Positions 16,881 to 25,414 of a stretch of 64,000 nt of DNA are shown one piece after another (position 1 is the first letter of the stretch; every line of letters begins with the position of its first letter). A model generated the notes under the pieces. That model did not search any database. It had not been told where the DNA came from and was given only the letters and a program-made list of their open reading frames with translations. Source of the DNA: JAPPLB01 sp965206655 (GTDB lineage: Bacteria; Acidobacteriota; Terriglobia; Bryobacterales; UBA6623); assembly GCA_965206655.1 (NCBI GenBank), contig CBDBKC010000017.1:62001-126000 (forward strand), written 5' to 3'. A program made the translations under genes and the position numbers.

Positions 16881-18253
16881 TCACCCGCGCCGCCACCCAA
16901 ACATTGCGTCAGGGTTGTCATGCAAAATCATTCGCGCCAGCTCCCGCGCTTCCTCATCGCTACAGAATCCCTCCTCGACCTTCTCCGTCAAGACACGGGC
17001 GACGTTCCGGCGAGCCATCTTGGCCTGGGCGTAGCTTAGCTCGGGATAGCGGTAGTCCCCTCCATAGCCGAAGAGCTTGTTTGCCGGTACGGTCTCCAGC
17101 ATCTCGTGCATCGTGCGCCGCGAGAGGCTACCCGAGATGATGTGCGCCCAACAGAAGTCGACGTAGACGTTCGGGAAGATCTTCGCCAGAACGGATAGCT
17201 CGCCCTGGTAGGGATAGCTGATATGGAACAAGTCGAACTTCACATTGGGATACAGAAAGAAAAGATTCGTCAGATGCGTGGGCTTTGAGTTCTCGATGAA
17301 GTTCCCGTTCCCGGCGTGCAAGCCGGTGTGAATCTGCACGGGAATCTTATGTGCATCGGCGAGCTGAATCAGATGGTGGAAGAGGTGATCCTCCATCGCG
17401 CGGTAGGGCCGCTCGACCCGATTGCGAAATCCGTCCGGCACCTTTCTTCCATCTTTGAGGAGTACCTGAACCTGTGACTCGGCCTGTGACTCGGGCACTT
17501 CGGCGTAGTGGATCTCCCTGGCGTAGGCAAGTGTTGACTTGACGTTCACCATCCCTGCTTCGAGGCTCTGCTCGAAGCTGCGTTCCATGGCCTGCTTCAG
17601 GCTCCGCAGGTTGGTGATGGCGACATCGGTTAGTTTTCGAGCTCGCGAACATCGTCGGCGGACTGTGGCGCCACGAAGCGGTCAAACTTGCGGGCGTAGA
17701 CGAAGAAGTGTGGGTCGGGCTTGATGGGAGAAGGGTTCCAGTAGTCATCGAGAACGGAGTAGGCAATGTTCGACCGCGTCACGAGCACGTCTTCGTATAG
17801 TCCCGGCTTGTTTTTGTCACGGATGCGCCTGTTGATCTCATCGATCGTGGCGCCGGAGATTTCAGCCACGCCATAGATGTCCTCGATGGCGATCCGTAGG
17901 GCTTGCCCGTAACCCGTAAAGCGCGCGTTGTTCCAGTGCGGCTCGAAGGCGGCCCAGCGGTCACGGGCCGAAGCAGTCTCGTCTCGCACAAGCCGCAAGT
18001 CGTCCCCGCCTAGACCGGCTGAGATTACATCACTGATCGCGTAGTGTCCGGCGAGGGTGAAGAAATCGACATCCAGGCCAACGCGCTCGGCCTCGGGAAT
18101 GATGTGCTCGTGGGTATTGACGAGCGGAATCCGGTCAATGGCAGCGAGCAGGTCGCCTTCAAGCGAGTTGCGTTGTGGAGCCGGGGGCATGGCTGCGGCC
18201 GGGGCGGCGGCGAGTCCGGAGAGGGAACCTAGGAACTTACGTCTTGAAGCCAT
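16881..18253 (-). pseudogene. Tat-exported amidohydrolase, interrupted by a single-base frameshift
   Basis: Two frames together make one amidohydrolase of about 457 aa. The first (18253-17630) has a Tat signal (SRRKFLGSLSG) and the metal motif NTHEHI; the second (17588-16881) has VQIHTGLHAGNG, FHISYPYQGE and the late FGYGGDYRYPE aspartate of the TIM-barrel metal site. At 17634-17637 the minus strand reads four A before CTAACC; a fifth A would continue ELEKLTDVAITNLRSLKQ into the second frame without a gap. The rest of both parts is intact, so this is either a very recent mutation or a sequencing error in a homopolymer. It resembles uronate isomerase-like/amidohydrolase-2 proteins; the substrate is unknown. 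Confidence 0.85.
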
Positions 18254-18357
18254 GATGCCAAGGATTCTCGCGCACTGCGCCTGACGCTGTAAAGCCTCGC
18301 ACCGGTCGGGTGATTGCGGTATGATTGCGCGATCAAGGGTCAGGCCGTTGGGGTGAC

Positions 18358-19449
18358 ATGCTGAATTTCTACAAGAAATATCTTCTTCCCGGTTTCGTGT
18401 TCCAGTCGATTGTGATCGGCGGCGGTTATGGGACGGGCCGCGAGCTGGTCGAGTTCTTTCTGAGCGAAGGGCCGGCGGGTGGGTATTTGGGCATGCTGGT
18501 CGCCACGGTGATCTGGGGCGTCATGCTCGCCCTCAGCTTCGAGTTGGCGCGGCTCGGGCGGCACTACGACTACCGAACGTTTCTAGGCGCGCTCCTCGGC
18601 CGTGGCTGGGTGGCGTTCGAGGTGCTGTACATACTGCAGGCGATCTTGACGGTAGCGGTCGTGGGATCCGCTTCGGGTGAGCTGCTGCATGTGACGTTGG
18701 GCTGGCCGAAGTTGGCGGGGACGTTGATCCTGATGGCCTTGGTGGGTTTGCTGACCTACTGGGGGAGCGGGCTGATCGAGCGATTCTTTGCGGTTTGGTC
18801 GGCGGGTCTCTATGCGGTCTATCTCGTCATGATCATCCTCGTTTGGGGTGATTCGGGAGACACAATCTTCCGGAACATGACGCTTTGGACGGAAGGGTCT
18901 TCATGGCTGGTTGCCGGCCTTCGGTATGCCGCCTACAACATGGCGGCACTACCGGCCATGCTGTTCGCATTGCGACATCTGGAACACCGCCGCGAGGCGT
19001 TCGGCGCGGGAGCATTGGCGGGCGTCATCGCAATGTTCCCAGGCGCGCTGATCTACACAGCGTTTCTGGCGGACTATCCGGGAATTGCGCAGGAGGCGAT
19101 TCCGGCCAACTTTGTTCTCACCGGCTTGGGGATGCCCTGGTTCCAGACGTTCTTCCAGATCATTCTGTTCGGGACCTTCATTGAGACAGGAACGGGAATG
19201 ATCCACGGTTTCAACGAGCGGATCTCAGGCGTGATGAAAGAACGCGGCCATACGATGTCGCGTTGGCATCGGCTGGGCGTCGCGGCCGGGTTACTGGTCG
19301 TCGCCATCTGGATGGCGGACAGGTTCGGGCTGGTCAAGTTGATCAGTGATGGCTATGGTTTGACGACCTATGCTTTCTGGCTTCTCTTCTTGCTGCCGAT
19401 TTTGGTGGTGGGATCGCGGAAGATCTTTACCAAAGGCGGTGCGCAATAG
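18358..19449 (+). CDS. YkvI-like multi-pass membrane protein
   Basis: A 363-aa inner-membrane protein with about ten helices. It opens MLNFYKKYLLPGFVFQSIVIGGGYGTGREL (written here as YLLPGFVFQSIVIGGGYGTG), a Gly-rich first helix seen in YkvI and other APC-superfamily carriers, where it lines the substrate site. Later helices include YAAYNMAALPAMLFALRHLE and FGTFIETGTGMIHGFNERI. Transport is likely; the substrate is unknown. An in-frame TTG at 18325 exists, but ATG 18358 starts directly before the first helix and is preferred. It is divergent from the frameshifted amidohydrolase with about 100 bp between, so the two may share a regulatory region. Confidence 0.82.
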   Translation: MLNFYKKYLLPGFVFQSIVIGGGYGTGRELVEFFLSEGPAGGYLGMLVATVIWGVMLALSFELARLGRHYDYRTFLGALLGRGWVAFEVLYILQAILTVAVVGSASGELLHVTLGWPKLAGTLILMALVGLLTYWGSGLIERFFAVWSAGLYAVYLVMIILVWGDSGDTIFRNMTLWTEGSSWLVAGLRYAAYNMAALPAMLFALRHLEHRREAFGAGALAGVIAMFPGALIYTAFLADYPGIAQEAIPANFVLTGLGMPWFQTFFQIILFGTFIETGTGMIHGFNERISGVMKERGHTMSRWHRLGVAAGLLVVAIWMADRFGLVKLISDGYGLTTYAFWLLFLLPILVVGSRKIFTKGGAQ

Positions 19450-19493
19450 GGCGCGATGGTGTGCGGCTTCATGTGCTATAGGAGCGCCGCGGA

Positions 19494-20711
19494 CTACGGG
19501 GCCGAAATGTCGTAGGCGTAGAGCGTATCCTGTTCGCGCAGATAGAGGCGGCCGTTGGCAACGACGGGGAGGGCCCAGGTGGGGTATTCGCCGCTGGGGA
19601 TTGAGAAGCGGGAAAGTTCGCGATAGCCTTCCGGAGTGACTTCGGCAAGACCGACGACGCCATCTTCACTCAGTAGATACAGAAATCCGTCGGCGGCGAT
19701 GACTTGTCCTTTGCCGACGGCGCGGTCTTGCCAGGCAACTTCGCCGGTATCGAAATTCATGCACGTGAGCATGCGGCTGGAATAGCCGTAGAGATGGTCG
19801 TCGATAAGCACAGCCGTGTTGTAGTGGTTCCGCATGTCGCGGTTGAAGTAGACCTCGTTGGCTTCAACACCCTCGCCATTCGGCGCTAGTTCGAGGAGTC
19901 CTCCGCCCGTACCGTAGTCGCTTGACACAAAGACACGATCCCCTCGGATGACAGGCGTTGCAACATTGGCGGTGGAATTGGAGACGCGGCTGTAGCGCCA
20001 GAGTTGCTTTCCATCGTCGGCGCGGACACCTACCGCGGCTTCGCCGGTGAGCAGGATATACTGCCGCACTCCGCCGGCTTCGGTAACGATGGCGGAAGAA
20101 TACCCCGCCTCGTCGTCGAGAGATTTCCAGATGACGTTGCCGTTATTCTTGTCGAGCGCAACGACGGAGGCTCCGGCGGCGCCGGGGCTGACGATGAGTT
20201 GCCGTCCGTCGACGAGGGGTGATTCGCTGATCCCCCAGTTTATGTTGCGTCCGTTGAAACGCGTCAATAGGTTCGTGTCCCAGAGTTTCCGGCCGCTGGT
20301 GGCTTCGAGAGCGATCAGGCTGCCGTTGGAGCCGAGTACGTAGACGGTTTCGCCGTCGATAGTCGGGGTGCCCCGCGGCCCGCCCCCGCGCCGATCGAGA
20401 TACGCGTCGCCGTTAGCCACCTTCCAGAGTTGTTCACCCGTGGCCTCGTCAAACGTAATGATGGCTTGACCGCCTCTGGCCTGCCCCTGTGTTATGACAC
20501 GTCCATCAGCGACCGCGACCGACGCGAAACCCTCACCCAGACCCGTGACTTTCCACGCCAGCGGTGGCCCCCCTTCGGGCCATTCTTGCAGGAGTCCTGT
20601 TTCCTTCGAGATCCCATCACGATCAGGGCCACGCCATTGCTGCCAATCGGCCGCCGGCAGAGCAGTCAGGCAACCAATCAAGAGGGTTAGAAGGAGCTGT
20701 GGTCGGAACAC
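19494..20711 (-). CDS. Secreted PQQ-like beta-propeller repeat protein
   Basis: A 405-aa exported protein with signal peptide FRPQLLLTLLIGCLTALPAA. It starts DWQQWRGPDRDGISKETG, the hallmark of this family, and has six to seven blades with motifs such as FDEATGEQLWKVANGD, ALEATSGRKLWDTN, ALDKNNGNVIWKSL and NFDTGEVAWQDRAVGKG. It shares overall architecture with the protein at 15579-16856 but is not a close copy. No catalytic or haem domain is visible, so a structural or binding role is as likely as an enzymatic one. It is convergent with the YkvI-like gene. Confidence 0.88.
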   Translation of the reverse strand: MFRPQLLLTLLIGCLTALPAADWQQWRGPDRDGISKETGLLQEWPEGGPPLAWKVTGLGEGFASVAVADGRVITQGQARGGQAIITFDEATGEQLWKVANGDAYLDRRGGGPRGTPTIDGETVYVLGSNGSLIALEATSGRKLWDTNLLTRFNGRNINWGISESPLVDGRQLIVSPGAAGASVVALDKNNGNVIWKSLDDEAGYSSAIVTEAGGVRQYILLTGEAAVGVRADDGKQLWRYSRVSNSTANVATPVIRGDRVFVSSDYGTGGGLLELAPNGEGVEANEVYFNRDMRNHYNTAVLIDDHLYGYSSRMLTCMNFDTGEVAWQDRAVGKGQVIAADGFLYLLSEDGVVGLAEVTPEGYRELSRFSIPSGEYPTWALPVVANGRLYLREQDTLYAYDISAP

Positions 20712-20768
20712 TGTTGAAGTATACCAACGGTCTGTGACGTTGCCCGTAGTCCCCGAAGAGGCATCAGG

Positions 20769-22109
20769 CTACTTCGAAAGCGGTAGGACCATGCTCACCG
20801 GCGGGGTTGTAGTGGGGACGCTCTGGCCGCGCGCACGATTGAAATAGATCGTTCGGCCGTCGGGGCCCTCCTCACTCCAGGCAACGAAGAGACGGCCCAC
20901 CGACCCGTAGGCGACCGATGGATAGTTTACGGTGCGCGTGTGGCCCGGAACGGCAACAGGGACAGTAACTGATCCGTCGCGATCGATGTCCACAACAAAG
21001 GCGCCCGTCGGACTCCAGGTATCGTTCTTCATCGGATCGCGACCTTGGAAGATGAGCGCGAGACGTCCATCCGGGGCGAGAGAAAGCCGAGGGTGGTTTG
21101 AATCGAGAATGTTCTGAGAAGCGATCACAGGCTCGGAAAAGGTCTGCGCGCCATCGTCAGACCAAGCGAGACGGACGCCGGCGGGAGTCGTCTTGCCATC
21201 TCCGTCGGAATACCACGTGACGTAGAGCCGATCGTCACGCTGAATCATTTCCGCACCGGAATGCGGGCAGCCTTGCACCTTCCAACCGTCGGGTGAAACA
21301 CGAACCGGCGTGCTGAAGGACTTGGCGTCGTCCGTAGAAACGGCAACAGCTATGTCACGCTCGTTTCCTTCGAAGACATGTCGCCAAGAGACGTAGATTT
21401 CTCCTTTCGCGCCGAACGCGAGACTTGGACGGCAGCAGGGACACACCCCCTCCACGACCGAGATATTCGGACCGAACGTGGCACCGCGATCGAATGACGA
21501 CGCGATGTACACGGATGCTGTTCCGGGCGGAAGGTTTTTGCGATCCCGCTGGTCAAGCCAAACGGCATGGACGCTGCATCGAGGAGACACGGCCAGTCCC
21601 GAGAAGACGTTCGCGGAGGGTTTCTTTTTGTCAGTGATCTTGTTGGGCTTCTCCCAGCCGTGGCCAATCGGAGCGCGGGCGAACATCAGATCCGTGAGGC
21701 CTCCCGGAGCCATCTGTTCAAACAAGGCGTACTGCTCCCGGCCCAAGCCGAAAGCGAAGCTGGGGCTATTCTCGCCGTGGCTACTGACTCGCGCACCTTC
21801 CTCGCTGATGTATTCGGGCGGTGCGAAGCTGTCACCGCCATCATTCGAGCGCATGAGTCCGAGCCGAGCGCCCCCTTGCATTTGATGCACGGCCATGAGG
21901 TAGACGCTCCCCGAGGCAGCGCGTACCGCGAGCCGGGGATCACGGGCGCTGTCCACGCCAAACCCGGCGAGCGGCGTCATCGGCTGAGGCGCGAAGTTGA
22001 ATGCCGGCACGGCCTCGGGCTGACTCGTAGCAGGGCTCGGAGAGCAGCCGAGAACAGCCAGTAACAAGACGGTTGTGACAAGAATTCGAAGTTTCATGCT
22101 TGCTCTCAT
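20769..22109 (-). CDS. Sialidase-fold lipoprotein (beta-propeller, exo-sialidase-like)
   Basis: A 446-aa lipoprotein. The start at ATG 22109 is supported by GGAAGG seven bases upstream. The signal peptide ends in a lipobox LAVLGC with the lipidated Cys near residue 22. The body is a six-bladed sialidase-like propeller with Asp-box-like blade turns (MRSNDGGDSFAPP, SSFDRGATFGPN, WSDDGAQTFSEP). Two cysteine motifs, EGVCPCCRP and KVQGCPHSGAEM, recur in this bacterial sialidase-like subfamily. The classical sialidase catalytic Tyr/Glu pair could not be confirmed, so real sialidase activity is uncertain. It follows the TonB-dependent receptor gene by 34 bases, suggesting a surface binding partner or glycan-processing role. 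Confidence 0.85.
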   Translation of the reverse strand: MRASMKLRILVTTVLLLAVLGCSPSPATSQPEAVPAFNFAPQPMTPLAGFGVDSARDPRLAVRAASGSVYLMAVHQMQGGARLGLMRSNDGGDSFAPPEYISEEGARVSSHGENSPSFAFGLGREQYALFEQMAPGGLTDLMFARAPIGHGWEKPNKITDKKKPSANVFSGLAVSPRCSVHAVWLDQRDRKNLPPGTASVYIASSFDRGATFGPNISVVEGVCPCCRPSLAFGAKGEIYVSWRHVFEGNERDIAVAVSTDDAKSFSTPVRVSPDGWKVQGCPHSGAEMIQRDDRLYVTWYSDGDGKTTPAGVRLAWSDDGAQTFSEPVIASQNILDSNHPRLSLAPDGRLALIFQGRDPMKNDTWSPTGAFVVDIDRDGSVTVPVAVPGHTRTVNYPSVAYGSVGRLFVAWSEEGPDGRTIYFNRARGQSVPTTTPPVSMVLPLSK

Positions 22110-22143
22110 GGACTTGCCTTCCGAGTGACCCAATCTTCGCCGC

Positions 22144-25107
22144 CTAAAAGACGACTCGCAAGGCGACCTGCGCGCTTCGGGGCGCGAAGGCCTCGGTGTA
22201 GCTTCCAAAGTTTTGGTTGAAGCCGACGGGTTGACCGGCTCGGCTTCGCTGCACTCCGAGCACGTTGTCGACTTCAGAGAAGTTCGTGACGTTGAAAATA
22301 TTGAACAGCTCGCCGCGAATCTGCAAGCTCACGCCCTCGCTGAGGGTGAGATCTTTGTGGACGCCGATGTTCCAGCTAAAGAGACTGTCGCGGCGTTCGG
22401 TATTGCGGCCGATGGAACCGAGCTGACCCGTATCGGGCTCAAGCAGCAAAGCGGTGTCAAGACCGCCTACAACGCTGACCGGCCGAGCACTGCCGCTATC
22501 CCGCTGGAGCGTGCCGGGGATGTCGAAGATGCGGTTGTTGTTCGCCCCGGCGAGATTGTCAGTACCGCTGTAGAGCGTATAGGGGCGGCCGGATTGCAGC
22601 GTTGTAATGCCGGAGATCGACCAGTCACCCAGCAACGGGTTTGTGCTCATCCACGGCAAGCGATAGATGTAGCTGAATGAAAGCGAGTGTGGTATGTCGA
22701 AGTCGGAGACCGCTCGGTCGAGTCCGAGATTCATTTCGCTGAAAGGTAGAATCTCACGGTCATGACCGGTATTGCTGTCGGCGAGATCGGAGACGTCGTC
22801 GATGAACTTCGAGTAGGTGTACGAAGCTTTCAGAGTGAAATCGGAGAAGCGCTGATTGAGTCCGGCTTGCAAAGCGTGATAGCTCGACGTGCCGGAGGTC
22901 TCAAGGCGATTGATCATGCCGACCGTTGGATCAGGACGCAGTTCCTGAGCCAGATTCTCACCGCCGTTCGGCAGCCGAGTGCGCGCCAGCTTCGTCCCCG
23001 ACGTACCCACGTAGCCGGCGGTGAACGTCGTCCGCGGATTCCAGAGCTCGCGCTCAATGACAAAGTTGTAGTGCTGAGCATACGGGGTCCGCGCACCCTG
23101 ATCCGGAATGGTAACGCCGCTGGGAACCGCCTCGCCTCCGCAGGCCAATAAGTTGGGTAGCTGGGGACGGAAGGCGCTCAAGGTGACGATGTTCGGAGGG
23201 TTGAAGCGAGTCAAGCCGATGAAGTCCATCTCGAGGGCGTTGTAGAAGATCCCCCAGCCGGCACGGACGACCGTCTTGTCGGCAACATTCCAGGCGAAAC
23301 CGACGCGCGGCGTGAAGTTGTTTCTGTCGGTTGGGAAGCGGACATCGTGATTGATGCGGTTATGCATCTCAGTCGGCGACGAGTAGAGCTCGTAGCGCAG
23401 GCCGAGGTTGAGGGTAAGCCGGGGTGCAATACGCCAGTCGTCCTGGATATACGCGTCCCACTCGTTACGCCGCAGACCAATGAGCGGGCTACCGACGTTG
23501 CGGCTGTAGCTGAGCGGCCGGCCGGCGAGAAACTCATTGACGTTGGGGAAAAAGATCGTTCCGCCGAAGCTGTTGTTGACGACGCCCCCATCAATGCGAT
23601 TCTGGCGCGCCGACGTTCCCACTTTCAGGGTGTGCGAACCCAGCGTCCACGAAACGTCGTCGCTGAGCGAGAAGACGTTGACCGCCCGTTGCGCCCCCAT
23701 AAAGCTGAGAGTGCCGCCGGGGCTGAGGCCGGGAACGATCATGAAACCGATGTCGCCGTTGATGGCGGGCTCGCCGATCGTCAGCGGGTTGATCATGTCG
23801 TCGAACAACGAGAACCGCATGTAGCCGGCGCGGAATTCGTTGAGGACAGTTGCTGAAGCGGCGTAGGTATGGTGCGCGGTAAAACTCTGCGTCCGGCGGC
23901 CGGTCACAACATGGTGGCCGACAAACCCGGCGAGATTCTTCAGGTCGCTGTCGTTGTCGGTAAAGTTGTTCCGAACCATCAGGTTCTGACTATCAGTGAG
24001 CGCAATGTCGGCGCGGATCATGTAGGTCTTTTGATTCGTTGGCGCAGGGATGCCGGTCGCGAAGATCGGGGATCCTGTGGGTGAGACGGGATAGAGATCA
24101 ACGAGCGGCTGCACAGCGGGCACAGCCTGGGCACGCTGTTCGGGTGTGAGCGAGCGAAAGTTCGTGACGCGGTCGCCTCGGAAGTTATTCACTTCGTAGT
24201 TGCCGAAGAAGAACGCCCGATTCGCCTTGATGGGGCCCCCGGCGGTAAAGCCGGCCAGATTGGTACGGTTCTTGGCCTTTTCGGATTCGAAGAAGTTTCG
24301 GGCGCTGAGCGTGGAATTCAGGTGGTACCAGTAGGCGCTTCCGTGGAAATCGTTTGAGCCTTGTTTGCTCACAAGGCTGACGATCGAACCGGAGTTACGT
24401 CCGTACTCGGCCTTGTAGTTATGGGTAATCACCTCCATACCCTGAACAGCTTCCTGGCTGACAACCTGTTCGGTCTTGCCGCGACCCGCAATGAAGCCCG
24501 AACTCGGATCATTCACTTGGATGGAATCGATCATGTAGTTGTTGTTGCGGGGACGCTGGCCGCTAACGGCAAACGGCCGGTGAGCCAGCGGGGAATAACT
24601 CACGCCCGGAGTGGTGAGGGCTTGGACGTAGAAGTTGCGGCCGGCGAAACCATTCCCCGGATTCGGCAAATCGTTCATCTCGGGTGCGCTGAAGTTGCGG
24701 GACTGCTTGGTGTCGTCGACCTGTAGAACTTTGGGCAGGTCGGCGGTCACCTCGACAGTCGTTGTGAACTCGCCGAGAGCGAGTTTGGCATCGAACTGGT
24801 AAGAGTCGCCCAGGCCGAGTTCGAACGGAGCGCTCTGATACGGAGTGAACCCTTCTTTGCTGACCTCAAGGCGATAGCCACCGGGATCAAGGGCGGGCTT
24901 ACGAAAACGTCCCATAGAGTCGGAAACGGTCGTGAACGCGAGCTCGGTCTGCAAACTGCGCAGCGTCACGAGCGCGTCCGGGACACCGGCCCCCTGTGGG
25001 TCAACGATGAGACCCGCGACGGAGGCCTTGATGTTCTGAGCCACGGCGTGGGGGATGAACGAAAGTACCGCGGAGGCTACGCGGAAAGAGACTCGAACTA
25101 AGTTCAT
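22144..25107 (-). CDS. Oar-like TonB-dependent receptor with carboxypeptidase-regulatory domain
   Basis: A 987-aa outer-membrane protein. A signal peptide (about 1-23) is followed by a carboxypeptidase regulatory-like (Ig-like) domain at about 30-110 (VAGLIVDPQGAGVPDALVTL, DPGGYRLEVSKEGF), then a plug domain (about 120-230; GQRPRNNNYMIDSIQVNDPS, EAVQGMEVITHNYKAEYGRN, GSIVSLVSKQGSNDFHGSAY), then a beta-barrel to the C-terminal SAQVALRVVF, ending in the aromatic residue expected for BAM recognition. This form, often called Oar-like, is heavily expanded in Bryobacterales-type Acidobacteriota and is probably used for large ligands such as glycans or peptides. It heads an operon with the sialidase-like lipoprotein. 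Confidence 0.93.
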   Translation of the reverse strand: MNLVRVSFRVASAVLSFIPHAVAQNIKASVAGLIVDPQGAGVPDALVTLRSLQTELAFTTVSDSMGRFRKPALDPGGYRLEVSKEGFTPYQSAPFELGLGDSYQFDAKLALGEFTTTVEVTADLPKVLQVDDTKQSRNFSAPEMNDLPNPGNGFAGRNFYVQALTTPGVSYSPLAHRPFAVSGQRPRNNNYMIDSIQVNDPSSGFIAGRGKTEQVVSQEAVQGMEVITHNYKAEYGRNSGSIVSLVSKQGSNDFHGSAYWYHLNSTLSARNFFESEKAKNRTNLAGFTAGGPIKANRAFFFGNYEVNNFRGDRVTNFRSLTPEQRAQAVPAVQPLVDLYPVSPTGSPIFATGIPAPTNQKTYMIRADIALTDSQNLMVRNNFTDNDSDLKNLAGFVGHHVVTGRRTQSFTAHHTYAASATVLNEFRAGYMRFSLFDDMINPLTIGEPAINGDIGFMIVPGLSPGGTLSFMGAQRAVNVFSLSDDVSWTLGSHTLKVGTSARQNRIDGGVVNNSFGGTIFFPNVNEFLAGRPLSYSRNVGSPLIGLRRNEWDAYIQDDWRIAPRLTLNLGLRYELYSSPTEMHNRINHDVRFPTDRNNFTPRVGFAWNVADKTVVRAGWGIFYNALEMDFIGLTRFNPPNIVTLSAFRPQLPNLLACGGEAVPSGVTIPDQGARTPYAQHYNFVIERELWNPRTTFTAGYVGTSGTKLARTRLPNGGENLAQELRPDPTVGMINRLETSGTSSYHALQAGLNQRFSDFTLKASYTYSKFIDDVSDLADSNTGHDREILPFSEMNLGLDRAVSDFDIPHSLSFSYIYRLPWMSTNPLLGDWSISGITTLQSGRPYTLYSGTDNLAGANNNRIFDIPGTLQRDSGSARPVSVVGGLDTALLLEPDTGQLGSIGRNTERRDSLFSWNIGVHKDLTLSEGVSLQIRGELFNIFNVTNFSEVDNVLGVQRSRAGQPVGFNQNFGSYTEAFAPRSAQVALRVVF

Positions 25108-25414
25108 CTGCTTGGGTCACTTGTACGGAACCTTCAGTATTCCATCGAGCCCTGCCGCGCGGTTGCGGCATTTTGTCGCAATTCAGGGAGTTTACAAATG
25201 ACACGGAGGCGCCGTGGAGCGCTCTTACGGCACAGCCCCCAGGAGTCGCCTGCCGCTGAACGACACCTTAATCCGCAAAGTCTAAATCCTCCCCCAATCA
25301 GCAATCGTCCACTAGCCGAGCCGCGAGAGACAACGAGCGGTGCGCGCTTCCCTCGAGACCGATGAAGCGCGTGGAAGGCCGGGCCGCCTGAGGCATCGAA
25401 GCGAACCCGTTTTT
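25108..25414. other. Intergenic stretch upstream of the TonB receptor gene
   Basis: No gene is supported. It should contain the promoter of the TonB receptor, but no convincing hexamer pair was seen. It carries a degenerate copy of a dispersed motif (CCGAGCCGCGAGAGACAACG at about 25315-25334) and, at its right end, GTTTTTTTACAGCCCC, which resembles the inverted-repeat end of the MITEs at 27867 and 46715. That end overlaps the last codons of the TPR gene. Confidence 0.6.

Noticed and set aside
22213..22680. 155-aa frame opposite the TonB receptor barrel
   Set aside because: Antisense shadow without start signals or domain.
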